The notes beneath the pieces were generated by a model. It saw only the letters and a list, made by a program, of their open reading frames with translations, was not told the DNA's origin and did not search any database. Below are positions 40,701 to 46,100 of a DNA stretch of 64,000 bases, piece by piece (positions within the stretch are counted from its first letter, which is position 1; every line of letters begins with the position of its first letter). The DNA is from Catalinimonas alkaloidigena. Its GTDB lineage: Bacteria > Bacteroidota > Bacteroidia > Cytophagales > Flexibacteraceae. The translations under genes and the position numbers were made by a program. Location: NCBI RefSeq assembly GCF_900100765.1, contig NZ_FNFO01000007.1, positions 62,001-126,000 of the forward strand, written 5' to 3'.

Positions 40701-42458
40701 GAACCGAGTGCAGGCTTCACATTGCGGCTGAACGCGGGTGGGCCGACGGTGAGCTACCAGAGCGAGACGTTCACGGCCGATCAGGGCAGCGGCTACTACA
40801 ACAGCGAGCACACCTACAGCAACCCGGGCCTGAGCGTGCCGAGCCTCTACCAGACCGAGCGGGGCTCCACGGCCGACCAGGGCACGCTGAGCTATGCCAT
40901 ACCGGTGCCCAACGGGCGCTACACGGTGCGCACCCACCACGCCGAGCTCTACTTCGGGCAGTCGGGTCCGGCCGCCCAGGCGGGTCAGCGGGTGTTCAGC
41001 ATCAGCCTGGAAGGGGCGGTGGTGGATCCGTCGCTGGACCTGCAGGTGGTCAGCGGGGGCGCTCCGGTGGTGCGGACCTTCACCGATGTGGAGGTGAGCG
41101 ACGGAGTGCTGAACCTGGTGCTGAGCGCCACGGCCAACCGGCCGACGCTGGCCGGGCTGGAGGTGATCGCCACGCCGGTGTCGCCGCTGAGCACGTACCG
41201 CATCAACGCGGGCGGACCGACGCAGACGGTGAACGGGGTGACCTGGACGGGATGCCAGACGGGCAACTGCCAGGGCTGGGTGGCGGGCGGCTTTGTGCAC
41301 ACCGACTTCGGCAGTGCGATCAGCGGGGTGCAGTCGCCGCTCAACCAGAACCTGTTCCAGACCGAGTGGACGGGCGGGCAGACCAACGGGGTGGGCGTGG
41401 GTCAGGTGGCCTTCGGCTACCACCTGCCGGTGACTAACGGACGCTACCAGGTGCGGCTCTACTTCGCCGAGCTCAACAAAGGGGGCGTAGGCCAGCGGGT
41501 GTTCGACGTGAACCTGGAAGGCGGCGCGCCGGAGCTGGTGAGCTTCGACATCGTGCAGGCGGCCGGCAGCCAGAACGTGGCGCTGATGCGTCAGTTCGAG
41601 CTGGAGGTGAGCGACGGGGTGCTGGACATCGACTTCATCCGTCGGGTGGAGAACGCCAAGGTGAGCGCCATCGAGGTGGTGCCGGCCCCGGGCGTGGCGC
41701 GTCAGGACTACTGGCTGGAAGCCGAGTGTGCGCAGGTGGGCAGCAACTGGCAGGTACATGCCGACGCGTCGGCCTCGCAGGGGCAGTACGTGGAGGTGCA
41801 GCCGGGGCTGAACAGCGGGGACGCGGCACCGGCGGCGGTGGCGGCCAACCGGGTGCGGTTCAGCGTGACGGTGAGTCAGGCGGGCAGCTACCGGCTGTAT
41901 GCACGGCTGCGGGCCGCGAGCGGGACGGACGACTCGTTCTGGGTGCGGATCAACGGGGGCAGCTGGATCAAGTGGTGGCAGGGCTTGCAGACGGGCAACA
42001 GCTTTGCCTGGAAGCAGGTGAGCCAGGGGCCGTTCAGCCTGAGTGCGGGGGTGAACACGATCGACGTGGCCTACCGGGAGGACGGGGCGCAGCTGGACAA
42101 GCTCTACCTGACGGCGAGCGAGAACCTGCCGGCCGGTCTCGGACAGGATGCTTCCAATTGTAACAGCGCGCTCGCACGCAGCGGCCCGTCTGCCGCGACT
42201 GCAACCGCTGACGGAACCCCGGTCAGCCTCATGATCTATCCGAACCCGAGCCGCGGTCTGTTCCGCGTAACGTTCGACGGCGAGCAGCCCGAACACGGAA
42301 AAATCTCCATCATCACGACCACGGGCGTCATCCTCAAAGAGATGACCGTAGAGCGTGGCGAATGGGAAATCGACCTCGGCACACAAGCCGCGGGCGTGTA
42401 CCTGATGCGACTGGAATTCGGCGATCAGATTCGCCACGAGCGCATCCAGAAATTGTAA
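22794..42458 (+). CDS. Giant modular T9SS surface protein 1 (malectin/Ig-like/sugar-dehydrogenase-like propellers)
   Basis: I choose the ATG at 22794 (6554 residues); a TTG at 22689 lies inside a leader stem-loop. A long signal region ends near residue 50 (SLPLLLALTLVS). Approximate order: a GYLKDFGQAYG module (71-267), BACON-like (279-374), malectin (378-533), cadherin/He_PIG-like pairs alternating with three concanavalin-like domains (534-1836), BACON-like, Big_5 (1955-2067), PQQ-sugar-dehydrogenase-like propeller (2073-2509), ASH-like, DUF4114-like, a GYLKDFG module, malectin, another GYLKDFG module, a second Big_5-propeller-ASH-DUF4114 block (3351-4251), BACON-like, a fourth GYLKDFG-like module, Ig-like, ASH/DUF4114-like, cadherin-like, two PKD, a malectin-malectin-CBM6 block (5323-5805), PKD, InlB-B-like repeat, the same block again (5974-6456), and a type A T9SS domain (6476-6554, YPNPSRG). 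Propellers keep GSGVRNAYDLVW and a KDH(S/L)TNSI histidine, matching PQQ-enzyme contact positions. Role inferred: polysaccharide-binding adhesin or matrix protein. Confidence 0.9.
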   Translation: MSHFVRCSARRNTIPSVLHFLHRLIGLHAPLSLPLLLALTLVSPQTWTHAASAPLRAAGATAASVPLDDPIEVKVNFMSELLNNDSGDTLEAPTGYLKDFGQAYGTRQTPEGYDYGWKRVSDGQPFDVSQHALDNSNGSGRNRLGSAYTSASDQAKLEGTLVHTQGNYLSSWAAQPRGQEVYWEVAVPNGTYEVTIGAGEYTAGVDPEIHTFNAEGITAISTFVPTGANASSTRVTNGTVTVDVTDGALTITALGGINSKINYVEITQTATPAPTPGVFTFTPAGLELSLTTGTTGTATADLAVSEGTPTIGMVADPAATWLTLPAAPALGQNTFAVDATNLAKNTQHSTPVVVSAVGFYPAVLPVNLDVTPLPPVAVPFRINAAGPERTIGGDVFAADQFFIHRSTETTNTSTGSYGAIDGVPSGDEALYYDRRYGVDMGYAVPVADGQYTVLVHMVENFQTAANARVFDISIEGTQVEDDLDLFAAGGNRQKVLIKRSYDVTVADQELNIDFLASINNAIVNAIEILPFTPANTAPVVLNPIPDQTATEGVAFSFAVPVTTFDDAEDDALTLTATLAGGDALPAWLSFATSTFSGTPEAGDVGMLAIVVTATDGSEAVSDTFDLTVEAAPVVNQPPTVANALQDQTATEGIAFSFTVPVNTFSDANGDTLMLTAALEGGATLPSWLSFAGAVFEGTPMAADLGTLSLVVTASDGSEAISDTFNLTIEAAPVIGCDPISSLPCEDIAVSLPFSLDFDGTEGGLADKNDVGTGFTMVDAYSGTRLAVDGSVSVSEVPGYEPSRLTVNAGTLTIATNKGIGFLTNNNQLNTLGVGFSGSAPFVVETTLLQPFNGTSSQQGGIWVGKNDNTFLKLVVTGNKVEMRQEVNDGSSTVNDTTNPDQRITETITNLNQQTVRLRLVVDPLAHTATGFYSTDGVTYTNVGTAYGTPALDISAMNLTDGNLYAGLFATHRNASTSVNYTFEAFAIAHPLTNTAPVVLNPIPDQTATEGVAFSFAVPVTTFDDAEDDALTLTATLAGGDALPAWLSFATSTFSGTPEAGDVGMLAIVVTATDGSEAVSDTFDLTVEAAPVVNQPPTVANALQDQTATEGIAFSFTVPANTFSDANGDTLTLTAALEGGATLPSWLSFAGAVFEGTPMAADLGSLSLVVTASDGSEAISDTFNLTIEAAPVVDACTPLSVLPCDELVVELPVNLSFSGAEGGLLDKNGAATGFTMAVPHSESRLPADGAATYPDVNGYEPSKLLIENGTLIVTATKGIAYLDPPASNENNNQINSLGVGLQNLTQTFSLKTQLNGLVTGGDAAQAGLWFGIDEDNFIKLNANNDNQIELRREVGGVSANTDQVQIQGLSLANATIVLRLEINPQARIATAYYTINGGSETLLSVGGISTLSLPASYFTGTSVSAEVGAASFAGVYATYRKGSVFNATFDYFTLEEFTPPNVAPVVANGLADQTAMEGAAFSFAVPANTFSDANGDTLTLTATVNGGDALPTWLEFDGSTFSGTPSAGDVGTLNIVVTATDGSETVSDNFVLTIEAAPVPCSPISLLPCDELAVTLPFALDFTGNEGGLAETGFTMVDVPSARLAADGTPTYPDVPGYEPGRLSFTNGTLQILSNKGIQYSQPSGTPSSSETNSQLNALGVGYDGQTPVILRTTLVGINFVPSNGNTNSQQAGLWMGLDEDNYAKLVIYRNGANVGSPELLIETNVSGTLNFGTNNDSIFDIKPSVSIPNLSTHTVTLTMVLDPATQKITASYQVDSDPEVTLGTLSAPATFFTGTDHDNDPATTPMTYAGIFATHRRATSAFTATFEDFSLEPVVATQAQLIFTPSDLSVSVPSGSATSFAVHLNTSDEFEREVTFTATEGTSGPAPQWLTYQEKTLTAEHEVTHHTSLPEPSFDVDAAALTPGTYTAVITASAEGYEPAQLTVEVVVSTIEEGLRPYVTAVRPADNATNVPLAQSISVDLQFPSGKSLDGSTVNTSTVKLFRISGNDTTEVAGTTVNDTGGNDAITLSAPLALGTTYLFTISDAVRDQNGYALLPFHSKFTTVVSEDDVPTDLAGVSFTEQILIDNNFGSDGFTSLVIGPDHRLYAATSGGKIERWDINANGTIDNHVTISPFGGSRRLLIGFHFDQSATESNLVAWISHSAPAFSGVADFTGKISRIDLNNPAAPQVTDYVINLPRSYKDHSTNSIDFGPDGALYFMQGSNTAMGAPDGAWGNRSEHMLTAAVLRLDLNKLPANLPLDAKTTDAGGAYDPYAANAPLTIFGSGVRNAYDLVWHSNGQLYVPTNGSAAGGNTPALPSGTVWSDGTTYSGPNISALNDVRDTQNDYLFRVVQGGYYGHPNVLRHEYILNGGNPTAGEDPGEVVWSNGGYPVGTPVEPNYRGYAYDFGLNKSPNGVIEYRSNAFGGTLRGKLLVCRFSGGDDLIVLEPGVANLDIIKATEGSQVPGLRRPFSNPLDVVEDLTNGNLYISEYFDGNGDGQPRITLLKADVPAVDAPQIALDADRLIFDQVTSQGASATVNLVVSNAGSADLEISQIDLTGALSNQFQLTNAPVAFPVVLAPNATLTLGVSFDPTSNGPKVASLQILSNSLEQSTATVALQGLGKQGTGGSNEPSLQWILDTYGIAINVGDDNPSTNIIHSSTTSQKAALLGDEVSMPRFEKAGTGPVTVELLSVFGPTDNNPVVGFGWYESGSAAATHELFTVSNNPVANGQTLNAPVTGNLQFDPGAQSFGFYSRWPYFSNRHLYSEDALNTFSGAIPHHVRVYPLPGEANAYVIATEEHTSGFDYQDIVVIARNVKKYEEGPVVADVIQINFSDEATTPPNGYLKDFGSAYGDRGNGYSYGWISTTNGSPVSLVGQGRNRTTSGQSNPLLATSIHMNHPTTPPSGYWEIAVPNGSYTVTVTAGDANAGNDPEVHRVNAEGINLINNFVPSGSSSAATRHTTGSGIVQVLDGKLTLDYAGGGVNTKLNAVVIEPYDVPVASTLRLNVGGPEFTDAQARVWDADQYFTGGVISSKTFDVPGTTDDALYLTYRYAEGANGASAGAPFSYNIPVTSTDPVTVKLHFLEPYYGAPGGGAGAVGARLFHVDIEGSRVLSNFDLYAQEGAGKAIVRTFENIAVTGGILNIDFTSVTNNAIISAIEVIEGEGGTTPPPATAQFKVNFSDAATVAPNGWLKDYGQAFGNRGNGYSYGWLTTTGQNGLDLTKNGRNRARPAIDLLLNTLVHMQYGTSIDPNPNSGTFEEGIWEVAVANGAYNVTVSVGDQGSGQNGYDSQHTLNVEGVTAIDQFQGSAAQEYLENTVTVVVTDGRLTITAFGGVNTKINAIEVVPTEGSDRPYVISSIPSNGATNVDIRDLTISANNLYFPEGTDLDGATATNQNVKLFRLTANNQVVEEVAGDVNDTGGGDALSFIPSQPLLTNTKYKFVITEGVKLTNGAAFLPYEAIFTTGSEEVVPPVDLAGVSFTRSTNFGGNELLDRFTSLVVGPDGKLYGSTLGGSIKRWDMQPDGSLINYEELQPALTGSRLDFSGPEARAIIGLAFDPNATAENLVAYITHCKLINFEVNSADSLNWDGKITRLSGPNLSQTQDLVIHLPRSRKDHLTNSIAFKPGEDRVIYFNQGSNSAGGELDGTWKKRERMLAGAVLRLDLDKLPANLPLDVRTTENFAVLNTAPSTGLTLSDGTYNPYSQDAPLTIFGSGVRNAYDLVWHSNGQLYVPANGTAGGSNTPGSANYVNRDPSGLGVRRPDGTFYNHTAFPAIPATNNNAVQKDWLFRVEQGGYYGHPNPYRGEFVLNHGGASYNDVPGQAGTHVDVPNYPGSIVPDPNYRRPAFDFGFNKSPNGVIEYKSNAFGGKLKGMLVVCRFSNGSDLILLQPGGASKDIANSYLNVTGLTGLDDPLEVVEDPKTGNLYVSEYDRSNNGVARLTLLKANVQATPQPELVVTPSELIFEAVKGVTTAQQQVTVKNAGTADLNITGVTLSGSFANQFDQVSGPATATLEPDEETTYAFTFSPDNNGNNLGDMSATFSITSNDTTGGSTKSVGLYGLKKNGFEGGNEPALQAVVNTLGYGINVGWTGLTPPSDPTGTTPKGQEVQVPLFVKAGTGPVGILPVARYSPAEELPFGWYQNQGGNVTHHRVGVLENGLPSAQTLFPGLASGNQQFEPQGAIFGIYVESNSFGRFNYTEDALNTGGVPHRTRIYPMRDRAGQPIANSFLVCFEDASNGDYQDYVFVVSNAKPYEAGSLLLTFAPDALNFQLNPNTVSAPKSATLTTNGAVTSSGVTLSASKNWVVLPNPVTLGSPMPFAVDASSLGVGQHTATVTASAPGYVSTTIQITATVTDEVVWAYQFNFQDGSVTSPAGYVDDIGRPYGLQSNGMTFGWVLPGTTTPADASANTRNRQVNGVSSLLNTLNIINHATSADLYPPRDWAISLPNGKYYVNVSVGDAGSDNDSQHKVDANGVTVVTYDEETNGPLGMHHGEGTAMVDVVNGRMQLTQGLGGRMTKVNYVRIAPVDVTKQPPTILATFDGLSSDVDEYRGAVTVTLEATDNSGSGMASLTYSLNGTDYTTYTEPLVFDETSAYTLTVRAEDNNGNVTSRTYSFTVMEASGALAAIENMTKIPGTDRGFPADDFYTFHRLGDPQQARVHDQNVMRIHNEGTSDLIITAIALPDATKFTYTILPDDDQSVELPLVIAPNSSRDLQLTFIGTTGNNNNAVFTQQISFTSNADNAATLTATLRGAYSPFPEGGREITAQQVFNSFGFQTSMLSYVNDNYEVVSNPTTNPSSNYPKAELVDGGYEGDMILSKTFVQADPTKPVIGIQLSALHGGPGSDYGRFIAVNNENIVAGMNFSHNQYYYQTLLPQNNSGVINNDRATSITQPFRISVAGYNTGGHQDTLLGVRVFKVIDRDGNVIPNEYIVLQDFVQNGCGAGSANCDWNDNTFYFINIRPEALPQVTQIQDTMVVAQRAFNYNVARYFDRGYPGNQLTYTVSSLPAWMQFNAQTVTFSGTPTANATATEVTLTATDLNGLVVSSTFTIGVDTPPTLASLGNRQDPVGTELTAVAIVEADDEDDLTYAATGLPTGVVMDETTGLVTGTLTQRGTYAVTVTVDDGSFAPVSVNLTWDVQNAAPVADAGIDQQVQTSTGSADVTLDGSRSQDPYGAITSYVWRENGNQLATGVTPTLTLSVGTHQLVLTVEDADGAVDTDGVTITVTPFTPNAGPLASAGADQSVVDADNNGVETVSLNGSGSSDSDGEIVSYVWSENGNPLATGATPSVSLAVGVHQITLTVTDDDNATATDQVQVTVTSPTVEEGFTLRLNAGGPTVSYQSETFTADQGSGYYNSEHTYSNPGLSVPSLYQTERGSTADQGTLSYAIPVPNGRYTVRTHHAELYFGQSGPAAQAGQRVFSISLEGAVVDPSLDLQVVSGGAPVVRTFTDVEVSDGVLNLVLSATANRPTLAGLEVIATPVSPLSTYRINAGGPTQTVNGVTWTGCQTGNCQGWVAGGFVHTDFGSAISGVQSPLNQNLFQTEWTGGQTNGVGVGQVAFGYHLPVTNGRYQVRLYFAELNKGGVGQRVFDVNLEGGAPELVSFDIVQAAGSQNVALMRQFELEVSDGVLDIDFIRRVENAKVSAIEVVPAPGVARQDYWLEAECAQVGSNWQVHADASASQGQYVEVQPGLNSGDAAPAAVAANRVRFSVTVSQAGSYRLYARLRAASGTDDSFWVRINGGSWIKWWQGLQTGNSFAWKQVSQGPFSLSAGVNTIDVAYREDGAQLDKLYLTASENLPAGLGQDASNCTVAPNQPPVAAAGADQTVIDTDNNGTQAVQLNGTNSTDLDGTLQSYVWSENGNPLATGATPTVTLAVGVHQITLTVTDNRGATATDQVQITVNKPVYNLTVGVSGNGSVSPQSGSYEAGSVVTLTATPANGYLFDGWSGAATGTTNPLTLVMDGNKTLQATFVAEPSAGFTLRLNAGGPTVSYQSETFTADQGSGYYNSEHTYSNPGLSVPSLYQTERGSTADQGTLSYAIPVPNGRYTVRTHHAELYFGQSGPAAQAGQRVFSISLEGAVVDPSLDLQVVSGGAPVVRTFTDVEVSDGVLNLVLSATANRPTLAGLEVIATPVSPLSTYRINAGGPTQTVNGVTWTGCQTGNCQGWVAGGFVHTDFGSAISGVQSPLNQNLFQTEWTGGQTNGVGVGQVAFGYHLPVTNGRYQVRLYFAELNKGGVGQRVFDVNLEGGAPELVSFDIVQAAGSQNVALMRQFELEVSDGVLDIDFIRRVENAKVSAIEVVPAPGVARQDYWLEAECAQVGSNWQVHADASASQGQYVEVQPGLNSGDAAPAAVAANRVRFSVTVSQAGSYRLYARLRAASGTDDSFWVRINGGSWIKWWQGLQTGNSFAWKQVSQGPFSLSAGVNTIDVAYREDGAQLDKLYLTASENLPAGLGQDASNCNSALARSGPSAATATADGTPVSLMIYPNPSRGLFRVTFDGEQPEHGKISIITTTGVILKEMTVERGEWEIDLGTQAAGVYLMRLEFGDQIRHERIQKL
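24401..24991 (+). repeat. Internal direct repeat A, copy 1
   Basis: A 591-bp segment coding two cadherin/He_PIG-like domains, nearly identical to 25775-26365 at a constant offset of 1374 bp with no indel. Only scattered substitutions separate the copies. Confidence 0.9.
25775..26365 (+). repeat. Internal direct repeat A, copy 2
   Basis: Second copy of the 591-bp segment. One visible amino-acid change is Val to Ala in PVNTF/PANTF, and another is Met to Thr in DTLM/DTLT. Confidence 0.9.
38761..40207 (+). repeat. Internal direct repeat B, copy 1 (malectin-malectin-CBM6 block)
   Basis: A 1447-bp unit that reappears at 40714-42160 with a constant 1953-bp offset and, by eye, about ten substitutions, nearly all synonymous. 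It codes LRLNAGGPTVSYQSETF to LPAGLGQDASNC. Codon choice is strongly skewed to CGG, GGG, CTG, GTG and AGC. Confidence 0.95.
40714..42160 (+). repeat. Internal direct repeat B, copy 2
   Basis: Second copy of the 1447-bp unit. It sits directly before the T9SS domain of giant protein 1, separated from copy 1 by a PKD domain and an InlB-B-like repeat. Confidence 0.95.
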
Positions 42459-42483
42459 AGCACAGTTTGCGTGAATTGTGTGC

Positions 42484-42513
42484 GGGGAGCCTGGAAACAG
42501 GCTCCCCTTTTTT
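42484..42513 (+). terminator. Intrinsic terminator of giant gene 1
   Basis: GGGGAGCCTG (42484-42493) pairs perfectly with CAGGCTCCCC (42498-42507) around a GAAA loop, followed by TTTTTT. It lies 25 nt past the stop. Confidence 0.93.
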
Positions 42514-43114
42514 ATGCGTAAGGTCACCGTGGGAAACCTTGCAGCGTGACAAAAGTCCCATTTCCGGTAGCCTTTGGGGAGGAGAAAGGACCAGAAGCAG
42601 CAAAAAGTACGGTCGGGTGGTGGTTCAACCGCAACAAAAATATTTTGGGAGTACGCAGAACGTGGTGTAAGACGCTCTATAACATAACGTACTGATTGCT
42701 AGAGTATCACCCCGAAAATGACGCCCCGGAAGGCATAAGGGGAGTGTACTAAATGATAAGAGATGAAAAATTTTTCATGCTTATAACAACATTTATACTG
42801 CGATTTCTTGGAAGAGAAAAAGGGATTTGCAATATTTGTAATATAATTAGTTCAAATAGTTCTTTTCGGGTCTTTTGCGTTGAAGTGTAGTACGACACGA
42901 TGGATCGCAGCCCTAACTTTTACGCGGCTTACCCCTTGCAATAGCGTGTAAACCGTGCTAACCACCTCCCTCTCAAGTTGTTAAGACCTCTTTTCCAGCA
43001 GGTTGGAAAAGGAGCCAAGCGTATGCCTGCAGTTGAACTTATGCGTCCTATAGAATATAACTATATAGACTTTATTTTGAATTTAACCACTGTTAGCCTA
43101 TCGTTTTTTTACTC
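42514..43114 (+). promoter_or_regulatory. Leader of giant gene 2
   Basis: About 600 nt with no supported gene and an AT-rich core (42740-42880). It shares short words with the giant 1 leader: GGATCGCA (42902-42909 here, 22504-22511 there) and TTGCAATAGC. TATTTTG at 43073-43079 resembles a -7 element, but I see no well-spaced TTG upstream. A perfect stem-loop lies at 42990-43011. Confidence 0.4.
42990..43011 (+). repeat. Leader stem-loop of giant gene 2
   Basis: CTTTTCCA (42990-42997) pairs perfectly with TGGAAAAG (43004-43011) around GCAGGT, the same 8-bp stem and 6-nt loop size as at 22675-22696. Confidence 0.5.
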
Positions 43115-46100
43115 ATGAAGAGAGCCATGTCCATTTCGTTTGCACGAGAAATACAAGGGCTGCCCCGCACACGCCAGGAGGCCATGCCTTATGTGATCTC
43201 GCGGTGGAACTGGTGGATGTTCATCCTGTTCGCGGGGTGGATGTTTGTCAGTTCGGCCGTGTTGGCAAATGCGCCCAACACGGTGCCCACCGCCTTTCCT
43301 TTCACCAGCCAGCACAACAGCGGCCTTGCCAGTCCCACAGGGGGCTCGGGAGGCGCTGCCTATCCGTTCTGGATCAACAGCACTAGCACCGCCGCTGCCG
43401 CAGAAGCTACCGAAGAGATTCGGATCAACTTCGGCGATGCGGCCAACGCCTCGGTAACGGGCTACCTGCCCGATTTCGGCCAGGCCTACGGCGATCGTGG
43501 GAACGGCTATACCTACGGCTGGATCAGCACCACGACGGGAGCCCCCGTTTCCCTGGAAGGACAGGGACGCCGCCGGACCAACACGTCCGACGCGCGACTG
43601 GCTACGCTGATTCACATGGATCATCCTTCGACGCCGCCTACGGGCTACTGGGAACTGGCTTTGCCGAACGGCACTTACCAGGTCACTGTCGCCGTGGGAG
43701 ACGGGAACGTCAGTTCTACTCCGGAGATCCACCGCATCAATGCCGAAGGCATCACGCTGATCGACAACTTTGCTCCCTCCGGTGGATCGGGTGCTGCAAC
43801 CCGCTTCACGACAGGAATCGGACAAGTCGAAGTGGTAGACGGAAAACTTACCCTCGACTATGCCGGGGGCGGGAAAAATACCAAGCTGACTTACGTAGAA
43901 GTGCTGCCGGTGGCTGCCAATGCGGGTTGCACCCCGCTGAGTCCGTTGGCCTGCGACGAACTGATCAAGCCCCTGCCGTTCTCGCTGGCGTTTGACGGTA
44001 CAGAAGGTGGATTGTCACAGACGGGCTTCACGCTGGTGGATGCGCCGTCGGCTCGTTTAGCAGCCGATGGGCCGATCAGCAACCCTGATGTGCCGGGCTA
44101 CGAGCCGGGCCGTCTGAGTTTCGAAGCCGGAAATCTGGTAATCGAGGCAGACAAAGGTCTGGCGTACGTAACCAACGAAACCAGCACCGAAGTAAACTCG
44201 CAGATCAACGCCCTGGGTGTGGCCTTCACGGCCGGTGCCGACGATTTCGAGCTGACTACCCGTGTGGTCAACCCCTACGAAGACAACAGCAGCAACGCCG
44301 AGCAAGCTGGCGTATGGCTGGGAAAAAATGAAGACAACTTTGTGCGCCTGGTTGTGGTGAACAAAGGCGTCGTGGAGATGCGCGTCGAAGTGAACGGCAT
44401 CTCCGAGCGGACCGATGCCATCAAAACCAATTCGTTGGGGTCGCTTGCCAACCGGACGGTCACGCTGCGGCTCGCCGTTGAGGGCGACAAATTTGTCGGG
44501 TACTATACCCTCGATGCAGGCACAGAGGTGAGACTGGGTGAGCTGCCGGTCGGTGCCGGTCTGTTGGATGGCCTGGTGATCGACGGAAAGCCGGTGACCC
44601 TGGGTGGGGTTTACGCCAGCAAGCGCCGTGAAGCGGCAGCAACGACCGTGCGCTTTCGCTTCGCTGACTTCAACATTACGTCGAAGGCCGTAGAGCGTCC
44701 GTACGTGATCTCTTCTACCCCGACCAACGGGGCCACGAACGTAGACATTCGGGACCTGACCATCTCGGCCAACAACCTCTACTTCCCGACGGGCTATCGC
44801 CTGATCTCTTCGACGGCAACGGCCGCAACGGTGCAACTGTACCGCCTGAATGGCGCGGCAGCTACTCAAGTGGCGGGTGACGTGAACGATACAGGGGGGG
44901 GCGATGCGCTGAACTTTAATCCGAGCGCGCCGCTGCAAACCAACACCCGCTACCGGTTTGTGGTGACCGATGGTGTAAAAGCCGTTAACGACGCCGGCGA
45001 GCAGGTTTCGTTTCTGCCGTATAGCGCCGAGTTTACCACCGGGAGCGATGAAATTACGCCGCCGGTCGATCTGGCAGGCGTCTCGTTTACGCGTGTGACC
45101 GACTTTGGCGGCAACGAACTGCTCGACCGCTTTACGTCGCTGTTGATCGGTCCGGACGGCAAACTGTACGGCAGTACGCTGATGGGATCGATCAAACGCT
45201 GGAACATTCAGCCCGACGGTTCGCTGACCAACTACGAGGAACTGCGCCCCACGCTGACCGGAAGCCGTCTGGATTTCCAGGGAACCGAGAGCCGGGCCAT
45301 CATCGGTCTGGCGTTCGACCCGCGCTCGACGGCCAGCAACCTGATTGCGTACATCACGCACAGCAAGCTCATCAACTTCGAGATCGTTAGTAGCGATTCG
45401 CTGAACTGGGATGGGAAGATTACCCGCCTGAGCGGCCCAAACCTGAATCAGGTGCAAGATCTGGTGATCCACCTGCCGCGTTCGCGCAAGGACCACCTGA
45501 CCAACAGCATCGCCTTCAAACCCGGCGAGAACAACGTGCTCTACTTCAACCAGGGCAGTAACAGCGCCGCCGGTGAAGTCGACAACAACTGGAAAAAGCC
45601 CGAACGTCTGTTGGCGGGGGCCGTACTGCGGTTGGATCTGGACAAACTACCGGCCAACCTGCCGCTGGACGTACGCACGACGAACAACATCCGCGCGATC
45701 AACGATGCGCCGGCTACTGGCCTGACCCTGTCGGACGGTACCTACAACCCGTATTCGCAGGACGCGCCGCTGACCATTTTCGGTTCGGGCGTGCGCAACG
45801 CCTACGATCTGGTATGGCACAGCAACGGCCAGCTTTATGTCCCGGCCAACGGTACCGCGGGGGGGAGCAATGCACCGGCTTCTGCCAACTACGTTTCGCA
45901 AGACCCGACGGGTCGTGGCGTACGTCGTCCGGACGGCACGTTCTACAACCATACCGATTTTCCGATGGTGCCTGCCGCTACGGGCAACGAAGTGCAGAAA
46001 GACTGGCTGTTCCGGATCGTACAAGGTGGCTACTACGGCCATCCGAACCCGTACCGGGGTGAGTTTGTGCTGAACCACGGCGGTGCTGCCTACAGCAACG

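Noticed and set aside
38761-42160. Mobile element as the source of the long repeat
   Set aside because: No transposase, terminal inverted repeats or target duplications; the unit is an in-frame domain block within one ORF.
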